Shown here one piece after another: positions 37,391-45,617 of a stretch of 64,000 nucleotides of DNA. The stretch's first letter is position 1. Each line of letters opens with the position of its first letter. Origin of the DNA: Sphingomicrobium sp. (GTDB taxonomy: Bacteria > Pseudomonadota > Alphaproteobacteria > Sphingomonadales > Sphingomonadaceae); assembly GCA_036563485.1 (NCBI GenBank), contig DATCMI010000001.1:1489501-1553500 (forward strand). Reading direction: 5' to 3'. Both the position numbers and the translations under genes were made by a program. The notes beneath the pieces are model-generated. The model worked only from the letters and a program-made list of their open reading frames with translations, did not search any database and was not told the origin of the DNA.

Positions 37391-38032
37391 TCATGATGCG
37401 CCGAACGTATGCGCCCACAGCTGGACCGCCGCCCACCAGGCCGCGGCAAAGGTGAGGGAGACCAGCACCAGGCTGGCGATGGTGGCGACGAAGCCGGCGA
37501 TCACCAGCATGCCGTCGCGGTACAGGAGAGCCAGCGCGAAGAGGGTCAGCGCGAGAGCCGGCGCGTGATTGCCAAGCGGGATCGGCAGCCACAGGATGGC
37601 CGAGAGCGCGAGTCCGACGGCGCCAATCACGCGCGTTCCGCGGTGGTTGGTCAGCCAACACAGCCGGGGCTTGAGCACGCGGCCGATGCGCTGCTCCCAA
37701 GGAGCCATCTTGGCGGCAACCTTGGACAGCAGCGGCTTGCCGATGCCGCGGTCGTCGAGCTTGCGCGGGAACCACGGCCGGCGGCGGCCCCAGGCCATTT
37801 GCGCAGTGATGATGATGAGCGGGATGCCGGTGACGGTGGTCGTGCCCGGCGGAAGCGGAAGCAGGTTCACCGCCGCGAAGATCAGCAGCATTCCGCCCCA
37901 GGCGCGATCGCGCAGCCGCGCCGATAACTCGCGCAGCTTCAGGCGGTCGCTGCCGTGCCGCTCGGCAATGTGCGCGAGCAGCTGCGCGAAGGGCAAAGGC
38001 TGGGCCGTGGCGTCGATCGGGTTGCTGCTCAT
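37391..38032 (-). CDS. exoD: ExoD-family membrane protein
   Basis: This is 213 residues. 'WGGMLLIFAAVNLLPLPPGT' and 'TGIPLIIITAQMAWG' are the conserved ExoD core, and four or so membrane segments are visible. ExoD of Rhizobium affects exopolysaccharide production and alkaline tolerance; the molecular function is unknown. Confidence 0.92.
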   Translation of the reverse strand: MSSNPIDATAQPLPFAQLLAHIAERHGSDRLKLRELSARLRDRAWGGMLLIFAAVNLLPLPPGTTTVTGIPLIIITAQMAWGRRRPWFPRKLDDRGIGKPLLSKVAAKMAPWEQRIGRVLKPRLCWLTNHRGTRVIGAVGLALSAILWLPIPLGNHAPALALTLFALALLYRDGMLVIAGFVATIASLVLVSLTFAAAWWAAVQLWAHTFGAS

Positions 38033-38041
38033 GCGGGGCGC

Positions 38042-38731
38042 TTAGGGGAGAGGTGCGCCGCCGACGACCCACCGCGTGACGGCGAGCGCAACGGCGAGGC
38101 AGAGGAGCGCCGCCCACCATTTGGCGCGCCGCATCGGCTCGACGCCCGCCGCGGCTTCGCCTCCGCCGGTGATCATCGGCATGATCAGCTTCTGGCCCCG
38201 CAAACGATAGAAGAGGATTGCCGCGACATGGAGCGCGATCAGCGCGAGGATGACGTTGAACAAGCTTTCGTGAATCTCGGTGGCGGCCGCCGAGGTTTCG
38301 AAGGACACAAGGCTCGCGAGCGGGCCGGCGAACAGCCCGTCCTCGTCCTCGGCGACGAGGCCGAGGCCCACCTGCGCGGCGATGACCACGAGCATGGCGA
38401 TGACGCTAAGCGCTCCGAGCGGGTTGTGGCCGATGCCCTGCCACTTGCCGCCGAGATAATCGCGCACCGCCGACGGGCCACGGACGAAGCTGGAGAAGCG
38501 CGCCGTCGAGCTCCCGAAAAAGCCCCACAGCAAGCGAAAGAGCAGGAGCGTCATGACGCCGAAGCCGGACCAGATGTGCCAGTCCATGTGGTGGTTTTCC
38601 GCCGACCACCAGCTGAAACCGATCAGGCCGGCGAGCGTCCAGTGGAACAGTCGGAGCGGAAGATCCCACACCGGCTGCGTGCGGCTTCCGTCGTTCAGTG
38701 CTTCATCTCCGCCCGATACTTGTCGTGGCAC
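38042..38731 (-). CDS. Cytochrome b561/Ni-Fe hydrogenase-type cytochrome b
   Basis: This is up to 229 residues. 'WDLPLRLFHWTLAGLIGFSWW' holds a haem-ligand histidine, 'MDWHIWSGFGVMTLLLFRLLWGF' another, and 'EIHESLFNVILALIALHVAAI' two more, giving the four-helix, two-haem pattern. The start is uncertain: a GTG at 38731 lies inside the cytochrome c' gene, while a CTG at 38698 with GGAG upstream would just overlap its stop. It probably hands electrons to the coupled cytochrome c'. Confidence 0.88.
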   Translation of the reverse strand: MPRQVSGGDEALNDGSRTQPVWDLPLRLFHWTLAGLIGFSWWSAENHHMDWHIWSGFGVMTLLLFRLLWGFFGSSTARFSSFVRGPSAVRDYLGGKWQGIGHNPLGALSVIAMLVVIAAQVGLGLVAEDEDGLFAGPLASLVSFETSAAATEIHESLFNVILALIALHVAAILFYRLRGQKLIMPMITGGGEAAAGVEPMRRAKWWAALLCLAVALAVTRWVVGGAPLP

Positions 38732-39261
38732 GCCTTGCAGGTGCCGCCGAGGTCGGCGAAGCTCTTCTTGATCGCCGCGATGTCATTGCCGCCGGCCGCC
38801 TGGTTGAAGGCTTGCGCCGCTTGCTGGAAGTTCGCGGTTTTGGCGGTGAAGTCCTGAGCATTGGCCCAGATTTCCGGCTTCGCTCCCGTCTTGCCGACGT
38901 CCGGCCCCGAGCCCTTCGGGAACTGCGATGCCGTATATTTCGACTGTTCGGCAATGGTGCTGGCGGACTGCCGGATTGCGCCGAGATTGGGAGTGTCGGA
39001 CTCGAGCTCGCGCCGAACCGCCTTCGACGCCTTGCCAATCTTCTCCATCGACTCATGGCGCTCGTGCATGGCGAGCTTCGCTTCTTCCTTGCTCACCGCC
39101 GCGCCGGTCATGGCGCTGAGGTCGGTCGAGGTCGCCGTCGCCGGCACGCGCTGGCCCATGCTGATGTTCGCCTGCGCATCATTGGCCTGGCTTTCCTGCG
39201 GGCCGCCGCAGGCAGCGAGCAGCGCGAGGGGCAGGGTGGTTGCGAGAAAGGCAATGCGCAT
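38695..39261 (-). CDS. Cytochrome c' lipoprotein
   Basis: This is 188 residues with a lipoprotein signal ('LALLAACGG') and a C-terminal CKACH haem motif followed by 'DKYRAEMKH'. The four-helix layout and C-terminal haem site are those of cytochrome c', which binds NO and may transfer electrons. It is directly followed by a cytochrome b gene on the same transcript. Confidence 0.9.
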   Translation of the reverse strand: MRIAFLATTLPLALLAACGGPQESQANDAQANISMGQRVPATATSTDLSAMTGAAVSKEEAKLAMHERHESMEKIGKASKAVRRELESDTPNLGAIRQSASTIAEQSKYTASQFPKGSGPDVGKTGAKPEIWANAQDFTAKTANFQQAAQAFNQAAGGNDIAAIKKSFADLGGTCKACHDKYRAEMKH

Positions 39262-39269
39262 GTCGGCTC

Positions 39270-40172
39270 CTACTTGTCCTGAGGCGGGATCCAGCTGTCG
39301 TCGATCATCTTGATCAGCGCCGAGAAATCCTTGTTGGCGCCGCCGCGGTCGACGAAGCGCTGGTACAGTTCCTCCGCCTCGGCGCCCATCGGCGTATAGG
39401 CCCCGACGCTCTGCGCGGCTTCCTCAGCGAGCTTCAAGTCCTTGAGCATCAGCGCGGCGGCGAACCCGCCTTCATAGTCGCGGTCGGCGGGGGTCTCCGG
39501 GCCGACGCCGGGCACGGGGCAATAGCTCGTCATCGACCAGCTCTGGCCCGAAGCCTTGGACGAAATGTCGAAGAAGGTCTGAAGGTTGAGGCCGAGCTTC
39601 TGCGCTAGCGCAAAGGTTTCGCAGGTGGCGGCCATCGTCGCGCCGAGGAGCATGTTGTTGCAGATCTTCGCCGCCTGTCCGGCGCCGGCCTCACCCGCAT
39701 GGATCACGGCCTTGCCCATCTGCTCGAGGAAGGGCCGCGCGCGCTCGAAGCCCTCGTCCGAGCCGCCGACCATGAAGGTCAACGTGCCCTGGTTCGCCGC
39801 AGCGATGCCGCCGGAAACCGGCGCATCGACGAACTCGAAACCAAGGCCGCGTAGCGCTTCGCCGACGGTCTTGGCGGTCGCGACGTCGATGGTCGAACAG
39901 TCGATCATCATCACGCCCTTGGCGGCGTTCGGCGCGACCTCCTCATTGTAGACGGCTTTCACATGCTTGCCGGCCGGCAGCATGGTGATGACGACTTCCG
40001 CGTCCTTGACTGCGTCCGCCGTGGACGCTGCGCGGATCGCCCCATGACCTTCGGCACGCGCGAGCGCATCGTCGGAAAGGTCGAAGGCGTGAACTTCGTG
40101 CCCGGCCTTGACCAGGTTCGCGGCCATGCCGCCGCCCATGTTGCCAAGCCCGATGAATGCAATACGCGCCAT
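39270..40172 (-). CDS. mmsB: 3-hydroxyisobutyrate dehydrogenase
   Basis: This is 300 residues. 'IAFIGLGNMGGGMAANLVKAGH' binds NAD, 'FVDAPVSGGIAAANQGTLTFMVGG' is the substrate-binding signature, and the catalytic lysine is in 'GAGQAAKICNNMLLG'. It oxidises 3-hydroxyisobutyrate to methylmalonate semialdehyde in valine degradation. It is the last gene of the valine operon and overlaps the enoyl-CoA hydratase stop by one base. Confidence 0.96.
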   Translation of the reverse strand: MARIAFIGLGNMGGGMAANLVKAGHEVHAFDLSDDALARAEGHGAIRAASTADAVKDAEVVITMLPAGKHVKAVYNEEVAPNAAKGVMMIDCSTIDVATAKTVGEALRGLGFEFVDAPVSGGIAAANQGTLTFMVGGSDEGFERARPFLEQMGKAVIHAGEAGAGQAAKICNNMLLGATMAATCETFALAQKLGLNLQTFFDISSKASGQSWSMTSYCPVPGVGPETPADRDYEGGFAAALMLKDLKLAEEAAQSVGAYTPMGAEAEELYQRFVDRGGANKDFSALIKMIDDSWIPPQDK

Positions 40173-40951
40173 CAGCGTCCCTTCCAGTTACCCGGCCGTT
40201 TTTCGACGAAGGCGGCCATACCCTCTTTTTGGTCCTCTGTGCCGAACAGGCCGTGGAACAGGCGGCGCTCGAAACGGATGCCTTGGCCGAGCGGAAGCTC
40301 GAGCGCGGCATTGACCATTTCCTTGCAGGCGATCGCCGCGAGCGGCGGCATGCCGGCAATCGTCTCGGCAGTCTTCATCGCCTCGTCGAGCAGCTGATCG
40401 GCCGGCACGACTTTGGCGACCAAACCGGCTCGCTCCGCTTCTTCGGCGCCCATCATCCGGCCGGTCAGGCACATCTCCATGGCCTTGGCCTTGCCGATCG
40501 CCCGAGTCAGGCGCTGCGAACCGCCCATGCCGGGCGTCACGCCGAGCTTGATCTCTGGCTGGCCGAACTTGGCCGTGTCCGCCGCGATGATGAAGTCGGC
40601 CATCATCGCCACTTCGCAGCCGCCGCCAAGTGCGAAGCCTGCGACCGCGGCGATCCACGGCTTGCGCGTCGCGGTGACTCGCTCCCAGCCCGCGAAGAAG
40701 TCCGACGAATACATGTCGGCAAAGCCTTGGCTCGACATCTCCTTGATGTCGGCGCCGGCCGCGAACGCCTTTTCGCCGCTGCCGGTCAGCACCAGGCAGC
40801 GCTGGCTGTCGTCGGCATCATACTTGCCGAACGCATCGATCAGCTCGCGCAGAACCTCGCTGTTGAGCGCGTTCAGCGCCTGCGGGCGGTTGAGGGTGAC
40901 CAGCGTCACCGCGCCGCGCTGTTCGACGAGGATGTTCGTGTAGTCGCTCAA
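40172..40951 (-). CDS. Enoyl-CoA hydratase (valine pathway)
   Basis: This is 259 residues from a TTG at 40951, overlapping the upstream stop (TTGA) with GGAG nine bases before it. '[16 protein letters not shown]' forms the oxyanion loop, and '[21 protein letters not shown]' and '[22 protein letters not shown]' carry the two catalytic glutamates. The position between hydroxyisobutyryl-CoA hydrolase and mmsB suggests it hydrates methacrylyl-CoA. Confidence 0.94.
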   Translation of the reverse strand: MSDYTNILVEQRGAVTLVTLNRPQALNALNSEVLRELIDAFGKYDADDSQRCLVLTGSGEKAFAAGADIKEMSSQGFADMYSSDFFAGWERVTATRKPWIAAVAGFALGGGCEVAMMADFIIAADTAKFGQPEIKLGVTPGMGGSQRLTRAIGKAKAMEMCLTGRMMGAEEAERAGLVAKVVPADQLLDEAMKTAETIAGMPPLAAIACKEMVNAALELPLGQGIRFERRLFHGLFGTEDQKEGMAAFVEKRPGNWKGR

Positions 40952-42012
40952 GAAACCGTCTCCACCTGGGGGAAGGGCGTCCATTCTTCGCTCGAGGGCA
41001 GAGGCGCGAAGAGGATGTCGAGCATTTCGTCGGTCACCGCTTCGGGTGTCGCCGGATCCCATTGCGGGTCGCCGCTTTTGTCGATCAGAAGCGCGCGCAC
41101 GCCTTCGCGGAAATCATGTGTCCGGACGACCCGCGAAGCGAGCGCATATTCGGCGCGCATCTCGTGCTCGAAGCTCTCGCGCTTGCCGCCCTCCGCGAGA
41201 AGGCGCAGCGAAACCTTGCACGACAGCGGGCTCTTCGAACGGAGCGTCGCAAGCTCGCTGTTCGCCCAATCGCTGTCCTCGGCTTCCAGTGCGGCAAGCA
41301 CGTCTTCGTAGCGGTCGGACGCGAATAGCCGGGTGATCTGGCTGATATTCGCTTCGATCTTCGCTTCCGGCGCGGTGCTGGCCGCTGCGCCGATGGCGCC
41401 CTGCACCCGGCCCGGGGACTTCATGATCCGGTCGAGCAGGTCCGCGATCCCGGCCTGTTCGACATAATGCGTCGCCAGGTTGAGGTAGGCGCAATCCGAG
41501 CCGTCGAGCCGGGCGCCGGTCAATGCCATATATTCGCCGACCCGGCCCGGCAGGCGCGACAAATACCAGCCGCCGCCGACATCCGGGAACAGGCCGATGC
41601 TGGTTTCCGGCATCGCGAACCGCGTGTTCTCGGTAGCCACGCGGTAGGTGCACGGAAGCGAAATGCCGACCCCTCCGCCCATGGTGATGCCGTCCATGAT
41701 CGCGACCGTCGGCTTGTCGTAGGTGAACAGCAAATGGTTGAGGCAATACTCGGCGAAGAAAAAGCGCTTGGCGTCTTCCGCATCCTCGGCGCCGCTACGC
41801 GCAAGCATGACGACATCGCCGCCGGCACAGAAGCCGCGGCCTTCGGCATGGTCGATGACGACGACCTGCACGGCATCGTCGCTGCGCCAGTCGAGGAGCG
41901 CGCGGCTCATCTTCTCGCACATTGCGGTGGTCAGCGCGTGGATCGCCTTGGGGCGGTTGAGCCGAATACGGCCGACCCCGCTTTCGACGCTGGTCAGAAC
42001 ATCGTCAGTCAC
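40948..42012 (-). CDS. 3-hydroxyisobutyryl-CoA hydrolase
   Basis: This is 354 residues from a GTG at 42012 (GTGA overlap with the dehydrogenase). It is a crotonase-fold enzyme with '[14 protein letters not shown]' and '[21 protein letters not shown]', the latter diagnostic for the hydrolase group, and a C-terminal extension that enoyl-CoA hydratases lack. It releases 3-hydroxyisobutyrate from its CoA ester. Longer frames start inside the neighbouring gene and are rejected. Confidence 0.94.
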   Translation of the reverse strand: MTDDVLTSVESGVGRIRLNRPKAIHALTTAMCEKMSRALLDWRSDDAVQVVVIDHAEGRGFCAGGDVVMLARSGAEDAEDAKRFFFAEYCLNHLLFTYDKPTVAIMDGITMGGGVGISLPCTYRVATENTRFAMPETSIGLFPDVGGGWYLSRLPGRVGEYMALTGARLDGSDCAYLNLATHYVEQAGIADLLDRIMKSPGRVQGAIGAAASTAPEAKIEANISQITRLFASDRYEDVLAALEAEDSDWANSELATLRSKSPLSCKVSLRLLAEGGKRESFEHEMRAEYALASRVVRTHDFREGVRALLIDKSGDPQWDPATPEAVTDEMLDILFAPLPSSEEWTPFPQVETVS

Positions 42013-43151
42013 TGGCGAAGCATGTCCCGGCTGACGATCACGCGCATGATCTGATTGGTGCCTTCGAGGATCGAATGAACGCGAAGGTCGCGCCAGAAGC
42101 GCTCGATCGGATAATCCTGCAGATAGCCGTAGCCGCCATGCAGTTGCAGCGCGCGGTCGACCACCGACGATCCGGTGTCGGTGGCGAGCCGCTTGGCCAT
42201 TGCCGCGAAGCGCGTCTTGTCGGGCGCGTTGGCGGTCACCTTCGCCGCTGCGACGTAAAGTAGGTGGCGGGCGGCCTGAAGCTCGGTCTCCATGTCGGCG
42301 AGCGTGAACTGCGTGGCCTGAAAATCGGCGATCGGGGTTCCGAACTGCTTGCGTTCCTTGGTGTAGTTGACCGCTTCGTCGAGGCAGCGCTGGGCCCCGC
42401 CGAGAGAGCAGGCGCCGATGTTCAGGCGGCCTCCATCGAGGCCCATCATGGCGATGCGGAAGCCTTCGCCTTCGCCGCCGACGCGGTTGGCTACGGGTAC
42501 GCGAACCTCGTCGAAATTGACCTGCGCGGTCGGCTGCGAATGCCAGCCGAGCTTCTTTTCCTCCGCGCCGAAGCTGACGCCCGGCATGTCCTTCTCGATC
42601 ACCAGGCAAGAAATGCCCTTCGGACCTTCTTCGCCGGTGCGGACCATGGTCACATAGACCTCGTTCTCGCCGCCGCCCGAGATGAAGGCCTTGGAGCCGC
42701 TGACAACGTAGTGGTCGCCGTCCAGCACCGCCTTCGTCTTGAGCGCGGCGGCGTCGGAGCCGGACGAGGGCTCGGTCAGGCAATAGCTGCCCATCCGCTC
42801 CATCGTGATCATCGACGGCAGATACTTCTGCTTCACTTCCGCCGAGCCGAAGCGGTCGATCATCCAGCTCGCCATATTGTGGATCGAGATGAAGGCGCTC
42901 GTCGACGGGCAGCCGTAAGCCATGGCTTCCATGATCAGCGCCGCCTCAAGCCGTCCGAGGCCGATTCCGCCGCTTTCTTCCGACACGTAGATGGCGCCGA
43001 AGCCGAGCTCGGCGGCTTCGCGGATCGTGTCGCGCGGGAAGATGTGCTTTTCGTCCCACTCGGCCGCGTTGGGCGTGATCGCGTCGGCGGTGAACTTGCG
43101 GGCCATCTCCTGGATCTGGAGCTGGTCTTCGGTCAGGTCGAATTGGCTCAT
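42009..43151 (-). CDS. Acyl-CoA dehydrogenase (probable isobutyryl-CoA dehydrogenase)
   Basis: This is 380 residues with the family signatures 'SYCLTEPSSGSDAAALKT' and 'QLHGGYGYLQDYPIERFWRD', and 'EGTNQIMRVIVSRDML' at the end. It is an FAD enzyme making a double bond next to the CoA ester. Coupling to hydroxyisobutyryl-CoA hydrolase makes isobutyryl-CoA the likely substrate. Confidence 0.94.
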   Translation of the reverse strand: MSQFDLTEDQLQIQEMARKFTADAITPNAAEWDEKHIFPRDTIREAAELGFGAIYVSEESGGIGLGRLEAALIMEAMAYGCPSTSAFISIHNMASWMIDRFGSAEVKQKYLPSMITMERMGSYCLTEPSSGSDAAALKTKAVLDGDHYVVSGSKAFISGGGENEVYVTMVRTGEEGPKGISCLVIEKDMPGVSFGAEEKKLGWHSQPTAQVNFDEVRVPVANRVGGEGEGFRIAMMGLDGGRLNIGACSLGGAQRCLDEAVNYTKERKQFGTPIADFQATQFTLADMETELQAARHLLYVAAAKVTANAPDKTRFAAMAKRLATDTGSSVVDRALQLHGGYGYLQDYPIERFWRDLRVHSILEGTNQIMRVIVSRDMLRQ

Positions 43152-43205
43152 ATTGCGGGCGCTCTAGGATGCAGCCCGAAAGTCAGCAAGGGTGGGCAGG
43201 GGCGT

Positions 43206-43454
43206 TCATTCGGCGTTTTCGGCTGCCTCGTTGGCTTCGGGCGCCGTGATGCCGTTTTGCAGCTCGGACGAGGGCGTGGCGCTGCTCTCGTCGGCCGGAA
43301 GCATCTCGACATCCGCATTGGCGGGGATCTGCCCGGTCGGCATGCCTTCGTCGACGTCGATGTTCTCCTCGTTGGTGGCAGCCTTCTCGCCACCGCCGCA
43401 AGCAGTCAGCAGGGCAGCGGCGAGGGCGACGATGTAAAATCTAGCATTTGGCAT
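43206..43454 (-). CDS. Small acidic lipoprotein
   Basis: This is 82 residues. 'FYIVALAAALLTACGGGEKA' is a lipoprotein signal with the lipid cysteine at about 19. The mature part is short, acidic and low in complexity ('APEANEAAENAE'). No domain is recognised. The start overlaps the previous lipoprotein gene by 14 bases. Sphingomonads have many such envelope lipoproteins. Confidence 0.75.
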   Translation of the reverse strand: MPNARFYIVALAAALLTACGGGEKAATNEENIDVDEGMPTGQIPANADVEMLPADESSATPSSELQNGITAPEANEAAENAE

Positions 43455-43920
43455 AAGTGAAGCTCGCTGCTGGGTCGGTTTCGGTGCGTACCAGCTTGTT
43501 ACCCTGAACCTGGAGCGCCTGAAACTTGCTCCATTCCATGCCTTCGCCGGTGAAGTTGAAACGGCCTTTGACGCTATCGTCGTCGAACACCACGTCGGCC
43601 CCGGGAACGGCCCGCGATTCGTAGAAGCGAAGCTCGGTCGCGCTGACGGTCAGGAGCCCCTTGGCATCGCCGCGCGTCGAGGTGCAGTCCGCCGGGTTGA
43701 GCCCCCAGCGGCCATGTAATGAGGCAGGGATCGACCCAGCCGACGTCGCGGTGACCGGCGCGACATCGCTAGTGGGCGCCTCGCCCGCCGCCTCGGGCCC
43801 GCGGTCGGTGCTCGGTTGCGGCAGGCTGGCGCCGTTCGCGTCGTTGTCGACGGGGTCGGGTCCGCCGCCGCACGAGGCTAGCAGAAGGCCTGCTAAAAGA
43901 AGGGAGAACCGGAACCGCAT
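43441..43920 (-). CDS. Lipoprotein of unknown function
   Basis: This is 159 residues from the ATG at 43920; a start at 43956 is possible, and neither has a strong ribosome site. 'FSLLLAGLLLASCGGG' is the lipoprotein signal. After a Pro/Ala-rich linker comes a beta-type domain: 'IPASLHGRWGLNPADCTSTRGD' and 'GLLTVSATELRFYESRA', found in other exported alphaproteobacterial proteins of unknown role. It separates mmsA from the rest of the valine operon. Confidence 0.8.
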   Translation of the reverse strand: MRFRFSLLLAGLLLASCGGGPDPVDNDANGASLPQPSTDRGPEAAGEAPTSDVAPVTATSAGSIPASLHGRWGLNPADCTSTRGDAKGLLTVSATELRFYESRAVPGADVVFDDDSVKGRFNFTGEGMEWSKFQALQVQGNKLVRTETDPAASFTYAKC

Positions 43921-43972
43921 CGCAAAGGTAACGCGACGCGGCCCCGGTCGTTTCAACCGTCCGACTAGGGAC

Positions 43973-45472
43973 TTAGCCCATGGTCGGGATGACGAAGGCG
44001 TTCTCGCCCGTCACCGAACCATCCGGCCAGCGCTGCGTCACGACCTTGTTCTTGGTCCAGAAGCGCAGGCCTTCCATGCCGTACTGGCCAATGTCGCCGA
44101 AGCCGGAGCGTTTCCAGCCGCCGAAGCTGTGATAGCTGACCGGCACCGGGATCGGCACGTTGACGCCGACCATCCCGACGTTGACGCGCGCGGTGAATTC
44201 GCGTGCCGCATGGCCGTTGCGGGTGAAGATCGCCACGCCATTGCCATACTGGTGCTCGGACGGCAGGCGAACCGCTTCCTCGAAGTCGCGGGCCCGGACC
44301 ATCTGCAGGACGGGCCCGAAGATCTCGTCCTGGTAGCTCCGGAAGTCCGGCTTCACATGGTCGAAGAAGGTGGGGCCGATGAAGAAGCCTTCTTCGTGCC
44401 CCTGCAGCTTGAAGCCGCGGCCGTCGACGACGAGCTCGCCGCCCTCGTCGATGCACATCTGGATGTACTGCTCGATCCGCTCCTTGTGCGCCGAGCTCAC
44501 GACCGGGCCGTAGTGGGCCTCGGCATCGGTCGATACGCCGACCCGCAGCGCCTCGATAGCTGGGATCAGCTTCTCGCGGAGGCGCTCGGCGGTTTCGTCA
44601 CCGACGGGCACCACGACCGGCAGCGCCATGCAGCGCTCGCCTGCCGAGCCGAAGGCGGCGCCGGTCAGGTCGTTGACGACCTGGTCGAGGTCCGCGTCGG
44701 GCATGACGATGCCGTGGTTCTTGGCGCCGCCGAACGCCTGCACGCGCTTGTTGTGCGCAGTGCCGCGCGAATAGATGTACTGGGCGATGTCGGAGGATCC
44801 GACGAAGCTGACTGCGGCGATGTCCGGGTGGTCGAGGATCGCGTCGACCATTTCCTTGTCGCCGTGGACGACGTTGAGGACGCCGTCCGGCAGGCCCGCT
44901 TCCTTCATCAGCTCGGCAAGGCGCACGGGGACGCTCGGATCGCGCTCTGAAGGCTTGAGGATGAAGGCATTGCCGCAGGCGATCGCCATGCCGAACATCC
45001 ACATCGGGATCATCGCGGGGAAGTTGAACGGCGTGATTCCGGCGCCGATGCCGAGCGGCTGGCGCATCGAATAGACGTCGATACCCGGGCCGGCGCCGAC
45101 CGTATATTCGCCCTTCAGCGCCTGCGGGATGCCGCAGCAGAATTCGATGACTTCGAGGCCGCGCTGGATGTCGCCCTTGGAGTCGGCGATCACCTTGCCG
45201 TGCTCGGAGGAGAGCAGGTGCGCGAGCTCGTCCATGTTCGCTTCGACCAGCTCTTTATACTTGAACATGACGCGGGCGCGGCGCTGCGGGTTGGTCGCGG
45301 CCCAGGCCGGCTGGGCGGCCTTGGCGGCGTCGACCGCCGTCTGGAGGTCGGCTGCGGTGCCGAGCCTTACGCTCGCCTGCGGCTTGCCCTGATTGGGGTC
45401 GAAGACCTCGCCGGTCCGGTCGCCGGACACATAGCTCTCGCCGTCGATGAAATGGTCGATGTCACGCAACAT
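43973..45472 (-). CDS. mmsA: Methylmalonate-semialdehyde dehydrogenase (CoA-acylating)
   Basis: This is 499 residues of the aldehyde dehydrogenase family. 'GITPFNFPAMIPMWMFGMAI' binds NAD, 'FGGAKNHGIVMPDADLDQ' and 'FGSAGERCMALPV' (catalytic Cys) are typical of MmsA. It converts methylmalonate semialdehyde to propionyl-CoA. It heads the valine series on the minus strand. Confidence 0.97.
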   Translation of the reverse strand: MLRDIDHFIDGESYVSGDRTGEVFDPNQGKPQASVRLGTAADLQTAVDAAKAAQPAWAATNPQRRARVMFKYKELVEANMDELAHLLSSEHGKVIADSKGDIQRGLEVIEFCCGIPQALKGEYTVGAGPGIDVYSMRQPLGIGAGITPFNFPAMIPMWMFGMAIACGNAFILKPSERDPSVPVRLAELMKEAGLPDGVLNVVHGDKEMVDAILDHPDIAAVSFVGSSDIAQYIYSRGTAHNKRVQAFGGAKNHGIVMPDADLDQVVNDLTGAAFGSAGERCMALPVVVPVGDETAERLREKLIPAIEALRVGVSTDAEAHYGPVVSSAHKERIEQYIQMCIDEGGELVVDGRGFKLQGHEEGFFIGPTFFDHVKPDFRSYQDEIFGPVLQMVRARDFEEAVRLPSEHQYGNGVAIFTRNGHAAREFTARVNVGMVGVNVPIPVPVSYHSFGGWKRSGFGDIGQYGMEGLRFWTKNKVVTQRWPDGSVTGENAFVIPTMG

Positions 45473-45496
45473 GGGGGGTCGATCCTGCGCTGGTTT

Positions 45497-45518
45497 CTAG
45501 GGGTTGCGGCTCCCCTAG
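45497..45518. repeat. Inverted repeat upstream of mmsA
   Basis: CTAGGGG and CCCCTAG, 7 bp each with an eight-base spacer, lie 25 bp before the mmsA start and 100 bp after the peptidase stop. There is no T run, so an operator for the valine operon is as likely as a terminator. Confidence 0.35.
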
Positions 45519-45617
45519 ACCCCGCCCGGCTCAATTTCCAGTTGGGCAGTTCGCGTAATGGCCCCTGGTCAGCGCCTGCCATGCGGCTCGCCCTTTGGGC
45601 TGCAGCCGCTCCGCTGG

